From assembly GCA_002428015.1 (NCBI GenBank), contig DIZW01000029.1, forward strand, positions 54,665 to 79,374: 24,710 nt of DNA, in the 5' to 3' direction. Below, one piece after another: positions 5,374 to 12,904 of the stretch (position 1 is its first letter; each line of letters opens with the position of its first letter). The stretch is from Oxalobacteraceae bacterium UBA6018. GTDB lineage: Bacteria > Pseudomonadota > Gammaproteobacteria > Burkholderiales > Burkholderiaceae_D. The translations under genes were made by a program, and so were the position numbers. The notes under the pieces were generated by a model. It was not told the origin of the DNA. It searched no databases and saw only the letters and a program-made list of their open reading frames with translations.

Positions 5374-8358
5374 AACGACGAGCGCGACAACGCCAAGCTG
5401 CTGCGCCAGGCCGCCCTGCGCGCCAGCGGCGAGCTGCCGGCCGCGCCCGAGGGCGCGCGCCAGGAAATGGCCGACGCCAAGGAGGCGCCGGGGCGCGCCA
5501 CGCTGCAAATGGAAACCATGCTGGAAAGCCTGAGCGACGGCTTTTGCGCGCTCGACCAGGACTGGCGCATCACCTACCTCAACGCGCGCGCGCTGGCGTT
5601 GCTGGGCACGCCCGAAAGCAGCCGCGAACGCCTGCTCGGCATGCCGCTGTGGGACGCCTTCCCGGCCCTGCGCGGCAGCGTCATGGAGCAGCAATGCCGG
5701 CGCGCCCGCGCACTGGGCCACACCCTCGGCTTTGAATTCCACGACGCGCCGCGCGCGCGCTGGTACGCCGTGCGCGCCTACCCGTCGCCCCAGGGCTTGA
5801 CCCTCTACCTGCAGGACGCCACCGAGGGCAAGGAAGAACAGCAGTCCATGCTGGACGTCAACAGCCGCCTCCAGGTGGCGCTGTCGGCCGGACGGCTGGG
5901 CGACTGGCGCTGGGACGCCGCGACCGACCGCCTCACGGTGGGGGCGCGCGCGGCCGAGATCCTCGGCGTGGCGGCCGAGACCGCCATGCCCTGGGACGCC
6001 GTGGGGGCCCGCCTGCAGGACGGCGACAGGGACATGGCGCGCGCGGAATTTTTGCAGGCCTACGCGCGCCGCGCCGACCTGAGCATCGAATGCCGCATCG
6101 ACCGCGGCGGCGACGAGGCGCGCTGGATCGCGCTGGTGGGCCGGGTCGACCTGGCGCGCGACGGCGGCGCGCTCGGCATGACCGGCGTGGTGCAGGACAT
6201 CAGCGCCCGCAAGAGCGTCGAAGACACCCTGCGCGAGAGCGAGGAAGTGCTGCGCGCGCTGGCCAATTCGATTCCCCAGCTGGCCTGGATGGCCCAGGCC
6301 GACGGCGCCATCGTGTGGTTCAACAAGCGCTGGTACGAGTACACCGGCACCACCCCGGAACAGGTGGTCGGCTGGGGCTGGCAATCGACCCAAGACCCCG
6401 ACGTGCTGCCGCAGATGCTGCAGCGCTGGCAGGAATCCATCCGCACCGGCAATCGCTTCGAGATGGAGTTTCCCATCCGCGGCGCCGACGGCCAGTACCG
6501 CTGGTTCCTGACCCGCGTGAACGCCGTGCGCGACCGGCTTGGCCACGTGGTGCGCTGGTTCGGCACCAATACCGACGTGGACCAGGTCAAGCGCGTGCAG
6601 CAGGCCCTGCGCGACGAGTCGAACGTGCTCGAACTGCTCAACAGCACCGGCAGCGCGCTGGCCTCGCAGCGCGACCTGCGCTCGCTGCTGCAGACCGTGA
6701 CGGACGCGGCCACCGGCATTTCCGGCGCCCGCTTCGGGGCCTTCTTCTACCACGGGCGCGACAGCGACGGCGACCTGTTCACGCTGCACACCTTGTCGGG
6801 CGCGGCGCCGGCCGACTTCGACGGCTTCGGCCATCCGCGCGGCACCGGCCTGTTCGGCGCGAGCCTGCGCGGCGAGCGCGTGATCCGCTCCGACGACATC
6901 ACCGTCGATCCGCGCTACCTGGCCGAGGCGGCGCGCGGCGGCATCCCCGAGGGCCATCCGGCCGTGCGCAGCTACCTGGCCGTGCCGGTCATCGCGCGCT
7001 CGGGCGAGGTGCTCGGCAGCCTGTTCTTCGGCCATCCGGAAGCGGGCATCTTCAGCGAGCGCACCGAGCGCATCGTGGGCGGCATCGCGGCCCAGGCCGC
7101 CGTGGCGATCGACAACACCCGCCTGTATGAGGCGGCCCAGCGCGCCGCCGAGGAACGCAAGATCCTGCTCGAAAGCGAGCGCTCGGCGCGCGCCGAGGCC
7201 GAGCGCACCAGCCAGATGAAGGACGAGTTCCTGGCCACCCTGTCGCACGAGCTGCGCACCCCGCTGTCGGCCATCCTCGGCTGGGCCCAGGTGCTGCGCC
7301 GCGGCAGCCGCGACCAGGCCGACCTGCAGCGCGGCCTGCAGACCATAGAACGCAACGCGCGGGCCCAGGCCCAGCTGATCGAGGACCTGCTCGACATGAG
7401 CCGCATCACCTCGGGCAAGGTGCTGCTTGACATGCAGACCGTGGCGCCGGCGGTGTTCATCGACGCGGCCATCGAGACCGTGCGCCCGGCCGCGGACGCC
7501 AAGAACATCCGCCTGGAAAAATACTACGACCCGGCCGTCGGCCCGATCGCGGGCGACCCGGGGCGGCTGCAGCAGGTGATCTGGAACCTGCTGTCGAACG
7601 CCATCAAGTTCACCCCGCGCGACGGGGTGGTGAGCATCTCGCTCGCGCCCGTCGACGGCCACGTCGAGATCACCGTGCAGGACACCGGGGTCGGCATCAA
7701 GCCCGAGTTCATGGCCCACGTGTTCGAGCGCTTCCGCCAGGGCGACGCCTCGACCACGCGCAAGCACGGCGGGCTGGGCCTGGGCCTGTCGATCGTCAAG
7801 CACCTGACCGAGCAGCATGGCGGCACGGTGCGGGTCGACAGCGAAGGCGAGGAGCGCGGCGCCAGCTTCACCATCGAGCTGCCGGCCGCCAACCGCCAGT
7901 CGCTGGCGGCGCGCGCCGACCGGGCGCCCTACAGCCCGCCCGCGCCGGTCACCCCCGACATCATGCTGCGCGACCTGTCCGGCCTGAAGGTGCTGGTGGT
8001 GGACGACGAGCCGGACGCGCGCGACCTCATCAAGCGCATCCTGACCGACTGCCACGCCGACATCACCACCGCGGCCAGCGCGGCCGAAGCGCTGGCCGCG
8101 TTCAAGCACGAGCGGCCGGACGTGCTGGTGAGCGACCTGGGCATGCCGGACGTGGACGGCTTCGAGCTGCTCAACCAGGTGCGCGCGCTGGAAACGGATG
8201 GCGGCGCCGAGGTGCCAGCGGTGGCGCTGACGGCCTTCGCGCGCTCCGAGGACCGCCTGCGCGCCCTGGAGGCGGGTTTTCGCTCGCATATCTCCAAGCC
8301 CGTGGAACCCAGTGAATTAATTGCAACTGTGGCGCAAATGGCGCCAACCCGTCGGTAA
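5371..8358 (+). CDS. Hybrid histidine kinase, three PAS, GAF, kinase, receiver
   Basis: A 995-residue protein with no transmembrane segment, so a cytoplasmic sensor. Domains in order: PAS about 48-150; PAS about 165-280; PAS about 293-405, with AWMAQADGAIVWFNKRWYEYTG; GAF about 425-585; coiled linker 586-616; HisKA with His626 in SHELRTP; ATPase domain with N743 (N box), DTGVGI at 771-776 and GLGLGLS at 801-807; receiver about 871-990 with DDE at 878-880, Asp922 and Lys976. All catalytic residues are present. Several PAS domains plus GAF suggest sensing of small molecules, redox or light, but no cofactor ligand can be named; the GAF lacks an obvious bilin-binding cysteine. The GTG start at 5371 rests on AGGAG five bases upstream. 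It lies between a PAS-receiver protein and a receiver-GGDEF protein, likely phosphorelay partners. Confidence 0.93.
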   Translation: MNDERDNAKLLRQAALRASGELPAAPEGARQEMADAKEAPGRATLQMETMLESLSDGFCALDQDWRITYLNARALALLGTPESSRERLLGMPLWDAFPALRGSVMEQQCRRARALGHTLGFEFHDAPRARWYAVRAYPSPQGLTLYLQDATEGKEEQQSMLDVNSRLQVALSAGRLGDWRWDAATDRLTVGARAAEILGVAAETAMPWDAVGARLQDGDRDMARAEFLQAYARRADLSIECRIDRGGDEARWIALVGRVDLARDGGALGMTGVVQDISARKSVEDTLRESEEVLRALANSIPQLAWMAQADGAIVWFNKRWYEYTGTTPEQVVGWGWQSTQDPDVLPQMLQRWQESIRTGNRFEMEFPIRGADGQYRWFLTRVNAVRDRLGHVVRWFGTNTDVDQVKRVQQALRDESNVLELLNSTGSALASQRDLRSLLQTVTDAATGISGARFGAFFYHGRDSDGDLFTLHTLSGAAPADFDGFGHPRGTGLFGASLRGERVIRSDDITVDPRYLAEAARGGIPEGHPAVRSYLAVPVIARSGEVLGSLFFGHPEAGIFSERTERIVGGIAAQAAVAIDNTRLYEAAQRAAEERKILLESERSARAEAERTSQMKDEFLATLSHELRTPLSAILGWAQVLRRGSRDQADLQRGLQTIERNARAQAQLIEDLLDMSRITSGKVLLDMQTVAPAVFIDAAIETVRPAADAKNIRLEKYYDPAVGPIAGDPGRLQQVIWNLLSNAIKFTPRDGVVSISLAPVDGHVEITVQDTGVGIKPEFMAHVFERFRQGDASTTRKHGGLGLGLSIVKHLTEQHGGTVRVDSEGEERGASFTIELPAANRQSLAARADRAPYSPPAPVTPDIMLRDLSGLKVLVVDDEPDARDLIKRILTDCHADITTAASAAEALAAFKHERPDVLVSDLGMPDVDGFELLNQVRALETDGGAEVPAVALTAFARSEDRLRALEAGFRSHISKPVEPSELIATVAQMAPTRR

Positions 8359-8500
8359 AAGCACCACAGTTCGTGTTCCTACCCAAGCACGCGGCGCTGT
8401 CCTACAAGAAATTTTTTAGAACTTGCTACACTTAGAGCTTATAGTAACGAAGTGAGCCCCAGCATTGGGTTCGCTCCTACGCCTTGACTGAGACTGCCGC
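8359..8500. repeat. Intergenic foldback with second REP-like unit
   Basis: The gap contains a foldback, GTGAGCCC pairing with GGGTTCGC (8452-8475, two G-T pairs, loop CAGCATT), followed by TCCTACG. Read on the minus strand this is GTAGGAGCGAACCC plus its palindrome, resembling the unit at 180-210. A TATAGT at 8440-8445 could be a -10 box for the GGDEF gene, but the -35 is poor. Confidence 0.3.
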
Positions 8501-9481
8501 ATGCCGAGCCGCGAAGAAATTCTGAACGCAAAAATTTTGGTGGTAGACGACTCCGCCGACAATATCGAACTCATGGAAGAGATATTGCGCGAAGAAGGCT
8601 ACGCCTGTGTGAGCTCGACCATGCTGCCCGAGCAGGTGTGCCCCCTGCACCGCCAGCATTGCTACGACCTGATCCTGCTGGACCTGCAGATGCCCGGCCT
8701 GAACGGCTTCCAGGTCATGAAGGGGCTCAAGGAAATCGAGCAAGGCGGCTACCTGCCGGTGCTGGCCCTTACGGCCCAGCCCAGCTTCAAGATCGCCGCG
8801 CTCGAAGCGGGCGCGCGCGACTTCATCAGCAAGCCCTTCGACCTGCTCGAAGTGCACAAGCGTATTCATAACATGCTCGAGGTGCGCCTGCTCTACAAGG
8901 AGCTGGCGCAGTACAGCAAGGCCCAGCAGGCGCTGGCCCTGCACGATCCGCTGACCGGCCTGCCCAACCGCCGCCTGCTCGAAGACCGCATCGAGACGAC
9001 GCTGCAGCACGCCAACCGCAACCACCACAAGGCCGCGATCATGTACCTGGACCTGGACGGGTTCAAGGCGATCAACGACACCTACGGCCACTCCTACGGC
9101 GACGAAGTGCTCAAGATCGTCTCGCAGCGGCTGCTGGCGTCCTCGCGCAAGGAAGACACGGTGGCGCGCCTGGGCGGCGACGAATTCATGGTGGTGCTGG
9201 GCGAAGTGTCCGGCCTGGCGGACGCGCAAGGGCCGGCCGCCAAGCTGGTCGAGGCGGTGTCCGAGCCTTTCTTCATCAACGACCTGACCTTGCGCCTGTC
9301 GACCAGTATCGGCATCAGTATTTATCCGGACGACGCGGAAACCGTGGAGGCGCTGATCAGCATTGCCGATTACGCCCTGTATGAAGCTAAGCGCGGCGGC
9401 AAGAACCGCTTCTGCACCACCTCGGCGGGTCCGACTGCGGTCCTGCCATCAAAAAAGCCTGAACTGGCCCCGCGGCGCTAG
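8501..9481 (+). CDS. Receiver-GGDEF response regulator, diguanylate cyclase
   Basis: A 326-residue cytoplasmic protein. The receiver at about 10-127 has DD at 16-17, phospho-acceptor Asp61 in LLDLQMPG and Lys111 in ISKPF. A short helical linker leads to the GGDEF domain at about 145-305, which opens with DPLTGLPNRR and has an intact active site RLGGDEF (GGDEF at 225-229). An RxxD inhibitory site, RKED at 216-219, lies exactly five residues before GGDEF, so product inhibition by c-di-GMP is expected. It should make c-di-GMP from two GTP when phosphorylated. It is the only recognisable output protein in the signalling island and lies 142 bases after the large hybrid kinase on the same strand. 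The upstream ribosome site is weak, but ATG 8501 gives the normal receiver N-terminus. Confidence 0.94.
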   Translation: MPSREEILNAKILVVDDSADNIELMEEILREEGYACVSSTMLPEQVCPLHRQHCYDLILLDLQMPGLNGFQVMKGLKEIEQGGYLPVLALTAQPSFKIAALEAGARDFISKPFDLLEVHKRIHNMLEVRLLYKELAQYSKAQQALALHDPLTGLPNRRLLEDRIETTLQHANRNHHKAAIMYLDLDGFKAINDTYGHSYGDEVLKIVSQRLLASSRKEDTVARLGGDEFMVVLGEVSGLADAQGPAAKLVEAVSEPFFINDLTLRLSTSIGISIYPDDAETVEALISIADYALYEAKRGGKNRFCTTSAGPTAVLPSKKPELAPRR

Positions 9482-9655
9482 GCGCGCGGTGCCCGCGCTC
9501 GGCGGAATTTCACCGTTCGACGCGCGGTTCCCAGCATAGTTCCAGTTCAATTTAATTCCAGCGCACTGCCACTCCCAACCGCGCCCGCCCTTATCGGCCG
9601 GTGTTCACAGGCGCTGCCATCGGGCGCGACCGGCAATCCGCCAACCTGTAGACGC

Positions 9656-9692
9656 AAAAAAGCCTCGTTACCGCCGCAGCGGAAAACGAGGC
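9656..9692 (-). terminator. Rho-independent terminator of the helix-hairpin-helix-like gene
   Basis: On the minus strand GCCTCGTT pairs with AACGAGGC around a GC-rich loop that can fold further, and six T residues follow (9661-9656). It lies about 58 bases past the stop at 9751. The plus-strand flank has no T tract, so it acts in one direction. Confidence 0.88.
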
Positions 9693-9750
9693 TGGCCTTG
9701 CCTGACACTGGACGCGGCAGGCGCCCCGGTCAGGCCAGCATCCTCAACCT

Positions 9751-10173
9751 CTAACGCGAAGCGGCGAGCGCCTTGGCCTCGGCCTTTTCGGTGTTGGCTT
9801 CGATCTTGTTGGCGTTCTGGTGGTCGGTTTGCGCGTTCACCATGTCCGGCGGCACCTCGATGCGGGTGATGCCGGCGTCGACCGAGATCGGATCGCTGGC
9901 CGGGAAGGTCATCTCGACCGCCTCGTCGAGCAAGGTCTCTTTCGCGGCCTGCTCGCGGGTGTCGCACTCCTCGGCGGCCAAGGTGTGGATGGCCGTGGCC
10001 CACTTGACGAACTTGAGCTCGGCCAGGTCGCCGATGGTGGTGATGTTGAAAGCCTGGTGCAGCGCCTTGGCATCCTTGGCGCCCACACCGCGCAAGGCCG
10101 ACAGCGGCGCGTTGCACAGGTCGCGGAAGCACTTGCCGGCATAGCTGCCGTCGACGATGGTATCGATATTCAT
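9751..10173 (-). CDS. Unknown protein with helix-hairpin-helix-like motif and FPASDP segment
   Basis: A 140-residue soluble protein of unknown function. Residues about 23-60 contain PLSALRGVGAKDAKALHQ followed by ITTIGDLAEL, which has the shape of a helix-hairpin-helix (helix, GVG hairpin, helix) of the kind used to pack against DNA or as a helical interaction unit. Residues about 80-97 carry DEAVEMTFPASDPISV, a short segment seen in many small uncharacterised bacterial proteins. The C-terminus is Ala/Glu/Lys-rich and probably disordered or helical. There is no signal peptide. The ATG at 10173 has AAAGGGA about six bases upstream. It is transcribed alone between two plus-strand signalling genes and ends at a strong terminator. 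DNA binding is only a guess from the motif. Confidence 0.82.
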   Translation of the reverse strand: MNIDTIVDGSYAGKCFRDLCNAPLSALRGVGAKDAKALHQAFNITTIGDLAELKFVKWATAIHTLAAEECDTREQAAKETLLDEAVEMTFPASDPISVDAGITRIEVPPDMVNAQTDHQNANKIEANTEKAEAKALAASR

Positions 10174-10193
10174 GATGGTCCCTTTCAGTTTGC

Positions 10194-10236
10194 CGCCCGT
10201 GGCGGGCGATGCACCGGGGTCGAACGACGCCCGGTG
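10194..10236 (-). promoter_or_regulatory. Tandem stem-loops in the leader of the minus-strand gene
   Basis: Two perfect stems lie back to back just before the ribosome site of the gene starting at 10173: CGCCCG/CGGGCG around TGG (10194-10208) and CACCGGG/CCCGGTG around an 11-base loop (10212-10236). No T tract follows on either strand, so they are not ordinary terminators. They could structure the mRNA leader. Confidence 0.4.
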
Positions 10237-10322
10237 ATTTGATTTGACTATCGCACAAGGCCGGCGTCGCGTATGTGCGGCAGCGAACCCTAGGGGCAGT
10301 TACCCACGCGCACGATTGCTTT

Positions 10323-10351
10323 TTGACACCGCATACCGCCATTGTTATGAT
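10323..10351 (+). promoter_or_regulatory. Near-consensus sigma-70 promoter
   Basis: TTGACA (10323-10328) is a perfect -35, followed by 17 bases and TATGAT (10346-10351), matching the -10 consensus at five of six positions. Transcription would start near 10358, giving a leader of about 115 bases before the hybrid kinase start at 10473. It is the best promoter in the window. Confidence 0.8.
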
Positions 10352-10472
10352 GGCTGGCAACAACACGCACGCAATACTGGGCATGCGCAGCCCTTAGACT
10401 GAAGCGGCCTCTGATATCCTGTCGGCTCATGCAACATCCCGATTTCCCTTACCCATGCAGCGCAGGAACGCC

Positions 10473-12104
10473 GTGCCAAAAATCGAAAAACCAAAAATTC
10501 TGGTGGTCAACGACGACGCGGCGAGCCTGCTTGCACTGACCAGTTTGCTTGACCAGTGGGCGGAGGAATCCGGCTACGACGTCATCTCCGCGCGCTCCGG
10601 CCAGGAGGCGCTGCGCCAGGTACTGTTGCACGATTTCGCGGTGATCCTGCTGGACGTGAACATGCCCGGCATGGACGGCTTCGAAACGGCCGAGGCGATT
10701 CACCAGCGCGCCCGTTCGGCCGACATTCCGATCATCTTCGTGACCGCCTTCCTGGCCGACGAGATCGACCGCCTGAAGGCCTACCAGCGCGGCGCCGCCG
10801 ACTTCCTGTTCACGCCCGTCATTCCACAGATCCTGCGTGCCAAGGTGCAGGTGTTCGTGACCCTGGCCACCAAGAACGAGGAGCTCAAGCGCCAAGCGCA
10901 CAAGCTGAGCCAGCGCAGCACCGAGCTGACCGCCACCAACAAACGCCTGACCCGCGAAATGGAAGAGCGCCAGGCGGCCGAGCGCAAGAGCCACGCCAAG
11001 GACGAGTTCCTGGCCATGCTCGGCCACGAACTGCGCAATCCGCTCTCGGCCATCAGCAGCGCGGCCGCCCTGATCGGCCTGGCCGGCGCCGGCCCCGACA
11101 CGGTGGTGCGCGCCAAGACCATCATCCAGCGCCAGAGCCAGCACCTGTCGCGCATCGTGGACGACCTGCTCGACCTGTCGCGCGCCATGTCGGGCAAGAT
11201 CCTGCTGTCGAAGCGGCCGCTGGAGGTGTCGGCCCTGGTGTCGGCCTGCCTCGACACCTTCCGCGCCACCGGGCGCACCAGCAGTTTCCAGATCAACGTC
11301 GACATGAAGCCGGGCTGGGTCGACGGCGACCCCACCCGCCTGGAGCAGATCGCCACCAACCTGATCGACAACGCGCTCAAGTACACCCCGCCCGGCGGCA
11401 CCATCGACATCGAGGTCGATCAGGCCGACGCCGAGATCGTGCTGACGGTGCGCGATTCCGGGGTCGGCATCGCGCCCGAACTGCTGCCCCACGTGTTCGA
11501 CGTGTTCGTCCAGGGCAGCATCACCCTGGACCGTTCCCAGGGCGGCCTGGGCATCGGCCTGGCGCTGGTACGGCGTCTGGCCGAATTGCATGGTGGCAGC
11601 GTCAGCGCCCACAGCGACGGCGCCGAATGCGGCAGCACCTTCACCATCCGCCTGCCGCGCGCGCAGGCGGCCGCCCTGCCCGAGAACAGCGCCGAAAGCG
11701 AACCGGGCGACGACAAGCCGGCCATCCTGCTCATCGAAGACAACGACGACGGCCGCGAGATGATGGCGACCATGCTTACCGCCTACGGCTACCAGGTGCG
11801 CCACGCGGCCGACGGCGTGCAGGGCGTGCGCCTGGCCGGCGCCCACCTGCCCGACGTGGCCCTGGTCGACATCGGCCTGCCCGGCATCGACGGCTATGAA
11901 GTGGCGCGCCGCCTGCGCGGCAATCCCGACACCAGCCGCATCAGGCTGATCGCGCTGACCGGCTACGGCCTGGCCGACGACCAGCGCCGCGTGCTGGAAG
12001 CCGGCTTCGACGTGCACCTGGTCAAGCCGGTCGCCATCAACCACCTGCTCGAAGCGATCGGCCACGGCGCCACCGCGCTGACGGCCGGCGCGGCGCTCAA
12101 GTAA
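10473..12104 (+). CDS. Receiver-kinase-receiver hybrid histidine kinase
   Basis: A 543-residue soluble hybrid kinase if started at GTG 10473, which has AGGA six bases upstream; ATG 10455 (549 residues) has no ribosome site. Numbering from the ATG: receiver 1 about 14-135 with ND-D at 19-21 and Asp67; coiled coil 140-178; HisKA with His191 in GHELRNP; ATPase domain with N302/N306, DSGVGI at 334-339 and GLGIGLA at 364-370; receiver 2 about 422-540 with EDN at 428-430, Asp472 and Lys524. Receiver 1 has Thr120 in FLFTPV where receivers normally have the conserved Lys, so its switching is probably altered. The receiver at the front makes it a kinase commanded by another kinase, a typical phosphorelay node. 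The promoter at 10323 drives it, and a soluble kinase follows. Confidence 0.92.
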   Translation: MPKIEKPKILVVNDDAASLLALTSLLDQWAEESGYDVISARSGQEALRQVLLHDFAVILLDVNMPGMDGFETAEAIHQRARSADIPIIFVTAFLADEIDRLKAYQRGAADFLFTPVIPQILRAKVQVFVTLATKNEELKRQAHKLSQRSTELTATNKRLTREMEERQAAERKSHAKDEFLAMLGHELRNPLSAISSAAALIGLAGAGPDTVVRAKTIIQRQSQHLSRIVDDLLDLSRAMSGKILLSKRPLEVSALVSACLDTFRATGRTSSFQINVDMKPGWVDGDPTRLEQIATNLIDNALKYTPPGGTIDIEVDQADAEIVLTVRDSGVGIAPELLPHVFDVFVQGSITLDRSQGGLGIGLALVRRLAELHGGSVSAHSDGAECGSTFTIRLPRAQAAALPENSAESEPGDDKPAILLIEDNDDGREMMATMLTAYGYQVRHAADGVQGVRLAGAHLPDVALVDIGLPGIDGYEVARRLRGNPDTSRIRLIALTGYGLADDQRRVLEAGFDVHLVKPVAINHLLEAIGHGATALTAGAALK

Positions 12105-12181
12105 GCCATGCGCACGCACAATTCGAGCGGCAGGCGCAAACAAGCTGTTGTATGATCGGAGAAACTTTTATCGAGCCCCGT

Positions 12182-12904
12182 ATGAACGCCTCGGCACCTT
12201 CCAGTACTGATCCGCAGCCAGACACACTGGTGGCCGAGCGCAGCGCCGACCTGTCAGAACTGCTAGGTCACCTCACCACCTGCTGGGACGACGACCGCCG
12301 CCTGCTGGCGCGCAAACTGCACGACACCCTGGGCTCGTCGATGACGGCGCTGACCATGCACCTGGCCCTGCTGACCCAGCAACTGCCGCAGGAAAAAGTC
12401 TTGCAGGACCGCGCGGCCCAGATGAAGCAGCTGCTGATGAACATCATCGGCGCCAACCGCGACATGCAATTGGCGCTATGGAACGATAAACTGGAGTTTC
12501 TTGGCATTAAGGCCGCCATCAGCGAGCTGGTCAGCGAGTTCGGCGCCGCCCACCCGATCAAGGCGCGCGCGAGCCTGCCCGACGACGAGGCCAGCTACCC
12601 GCGCGAAGTCGGCGTGGCCCTCCTGCGCTGCGCCGAGGAAGGCTTGCGCAACGTGCTCGCGCACAGCCAGGCCAGCGAAGTGGAAGTGATCCTCGACGAC
12701 GACGGCGACGCGGTCACGCTCACCGTGCGCGACGACGGCGTCGGCCCGGCCGCGTTCGACCCCAACGATCAACGCTGCCATGGCCTGCGCCTGCTGCGCG
12801 AACGCGCCAGCTTCCTCGGCGGCGCCCTCAGCGTGGCGGCCAACGGCGCGCGGGGCACGCGCCTCACGCTCACCCTGCCCTTGCCCGGACTTAGTGGAGC
12901 TTGA
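12182..12904 (+). CDS. Soluble NarL-type (HisKA_3) sensor histidine kinase
   Basis: A 240-residue cytoplasmic kinase with no membrane or recognised sensor domain. Residues 40-66 form the HisKA_3 dimerisation helix with phospho-acceptor His47 in RKLHDTLGSS. The ATPase domain spans about 145-234, with N157 in EEGLRNVLAHSQA, DDGVGP at 184-189 and GLRLLRERA at 201-209. Kinases of this family normally pair with LuxR/NarL-type regulators, but none is nearby. The start is ambiguous: ATG 12182 or ATG 12152 (10 residues longer); neither has a good ribosome site. I prefer 12182 because the extra residues look unlike protein and TATGAT there could be a -10 box. The last 14 bases overlap the end of the convergent NADH dehydrogenase gene. 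Confidence 0.88.
   Translation: MNASAPSSTDPQPDTLVAERSADLSELLGHLTTCWDDDRRLLARKLHDTLGSSMTALTMHLALLTQQLPQEKVLQDRAAQMKQLLMNIIGANRDMQLALWNDKLEFLGIKAAISELVSEFGAAHPIKARASLPDDEASYPREVGVALLRCAEEGLRNVLAHSQASEVEVILDDDGDAVTLTVRDDGVGPAAFDPNDQRCHGLRLLRERASFLGGALSVAANGARGTRLTLTLPLPGLSGA

Noticed and set aside
5272..8289. Minus-strand open frame of 1005 codons
   Set aside because: Antisense shadow of the PAS/GAF hybrid kinase, which has clear domains and all catalytic motifs on the plus strand.
10232..10251. FNR box near TTGATTTGACTATC
   Set aside because: Only the TTGAT half is present; the second half does not resemble ATCAA at the right spacing.
10449..12143. Minus-strand open frame of 564 codons
   Set aside because: Shadow of the receiver-kinase-receiver gene; no recognisable domains and biased composition.
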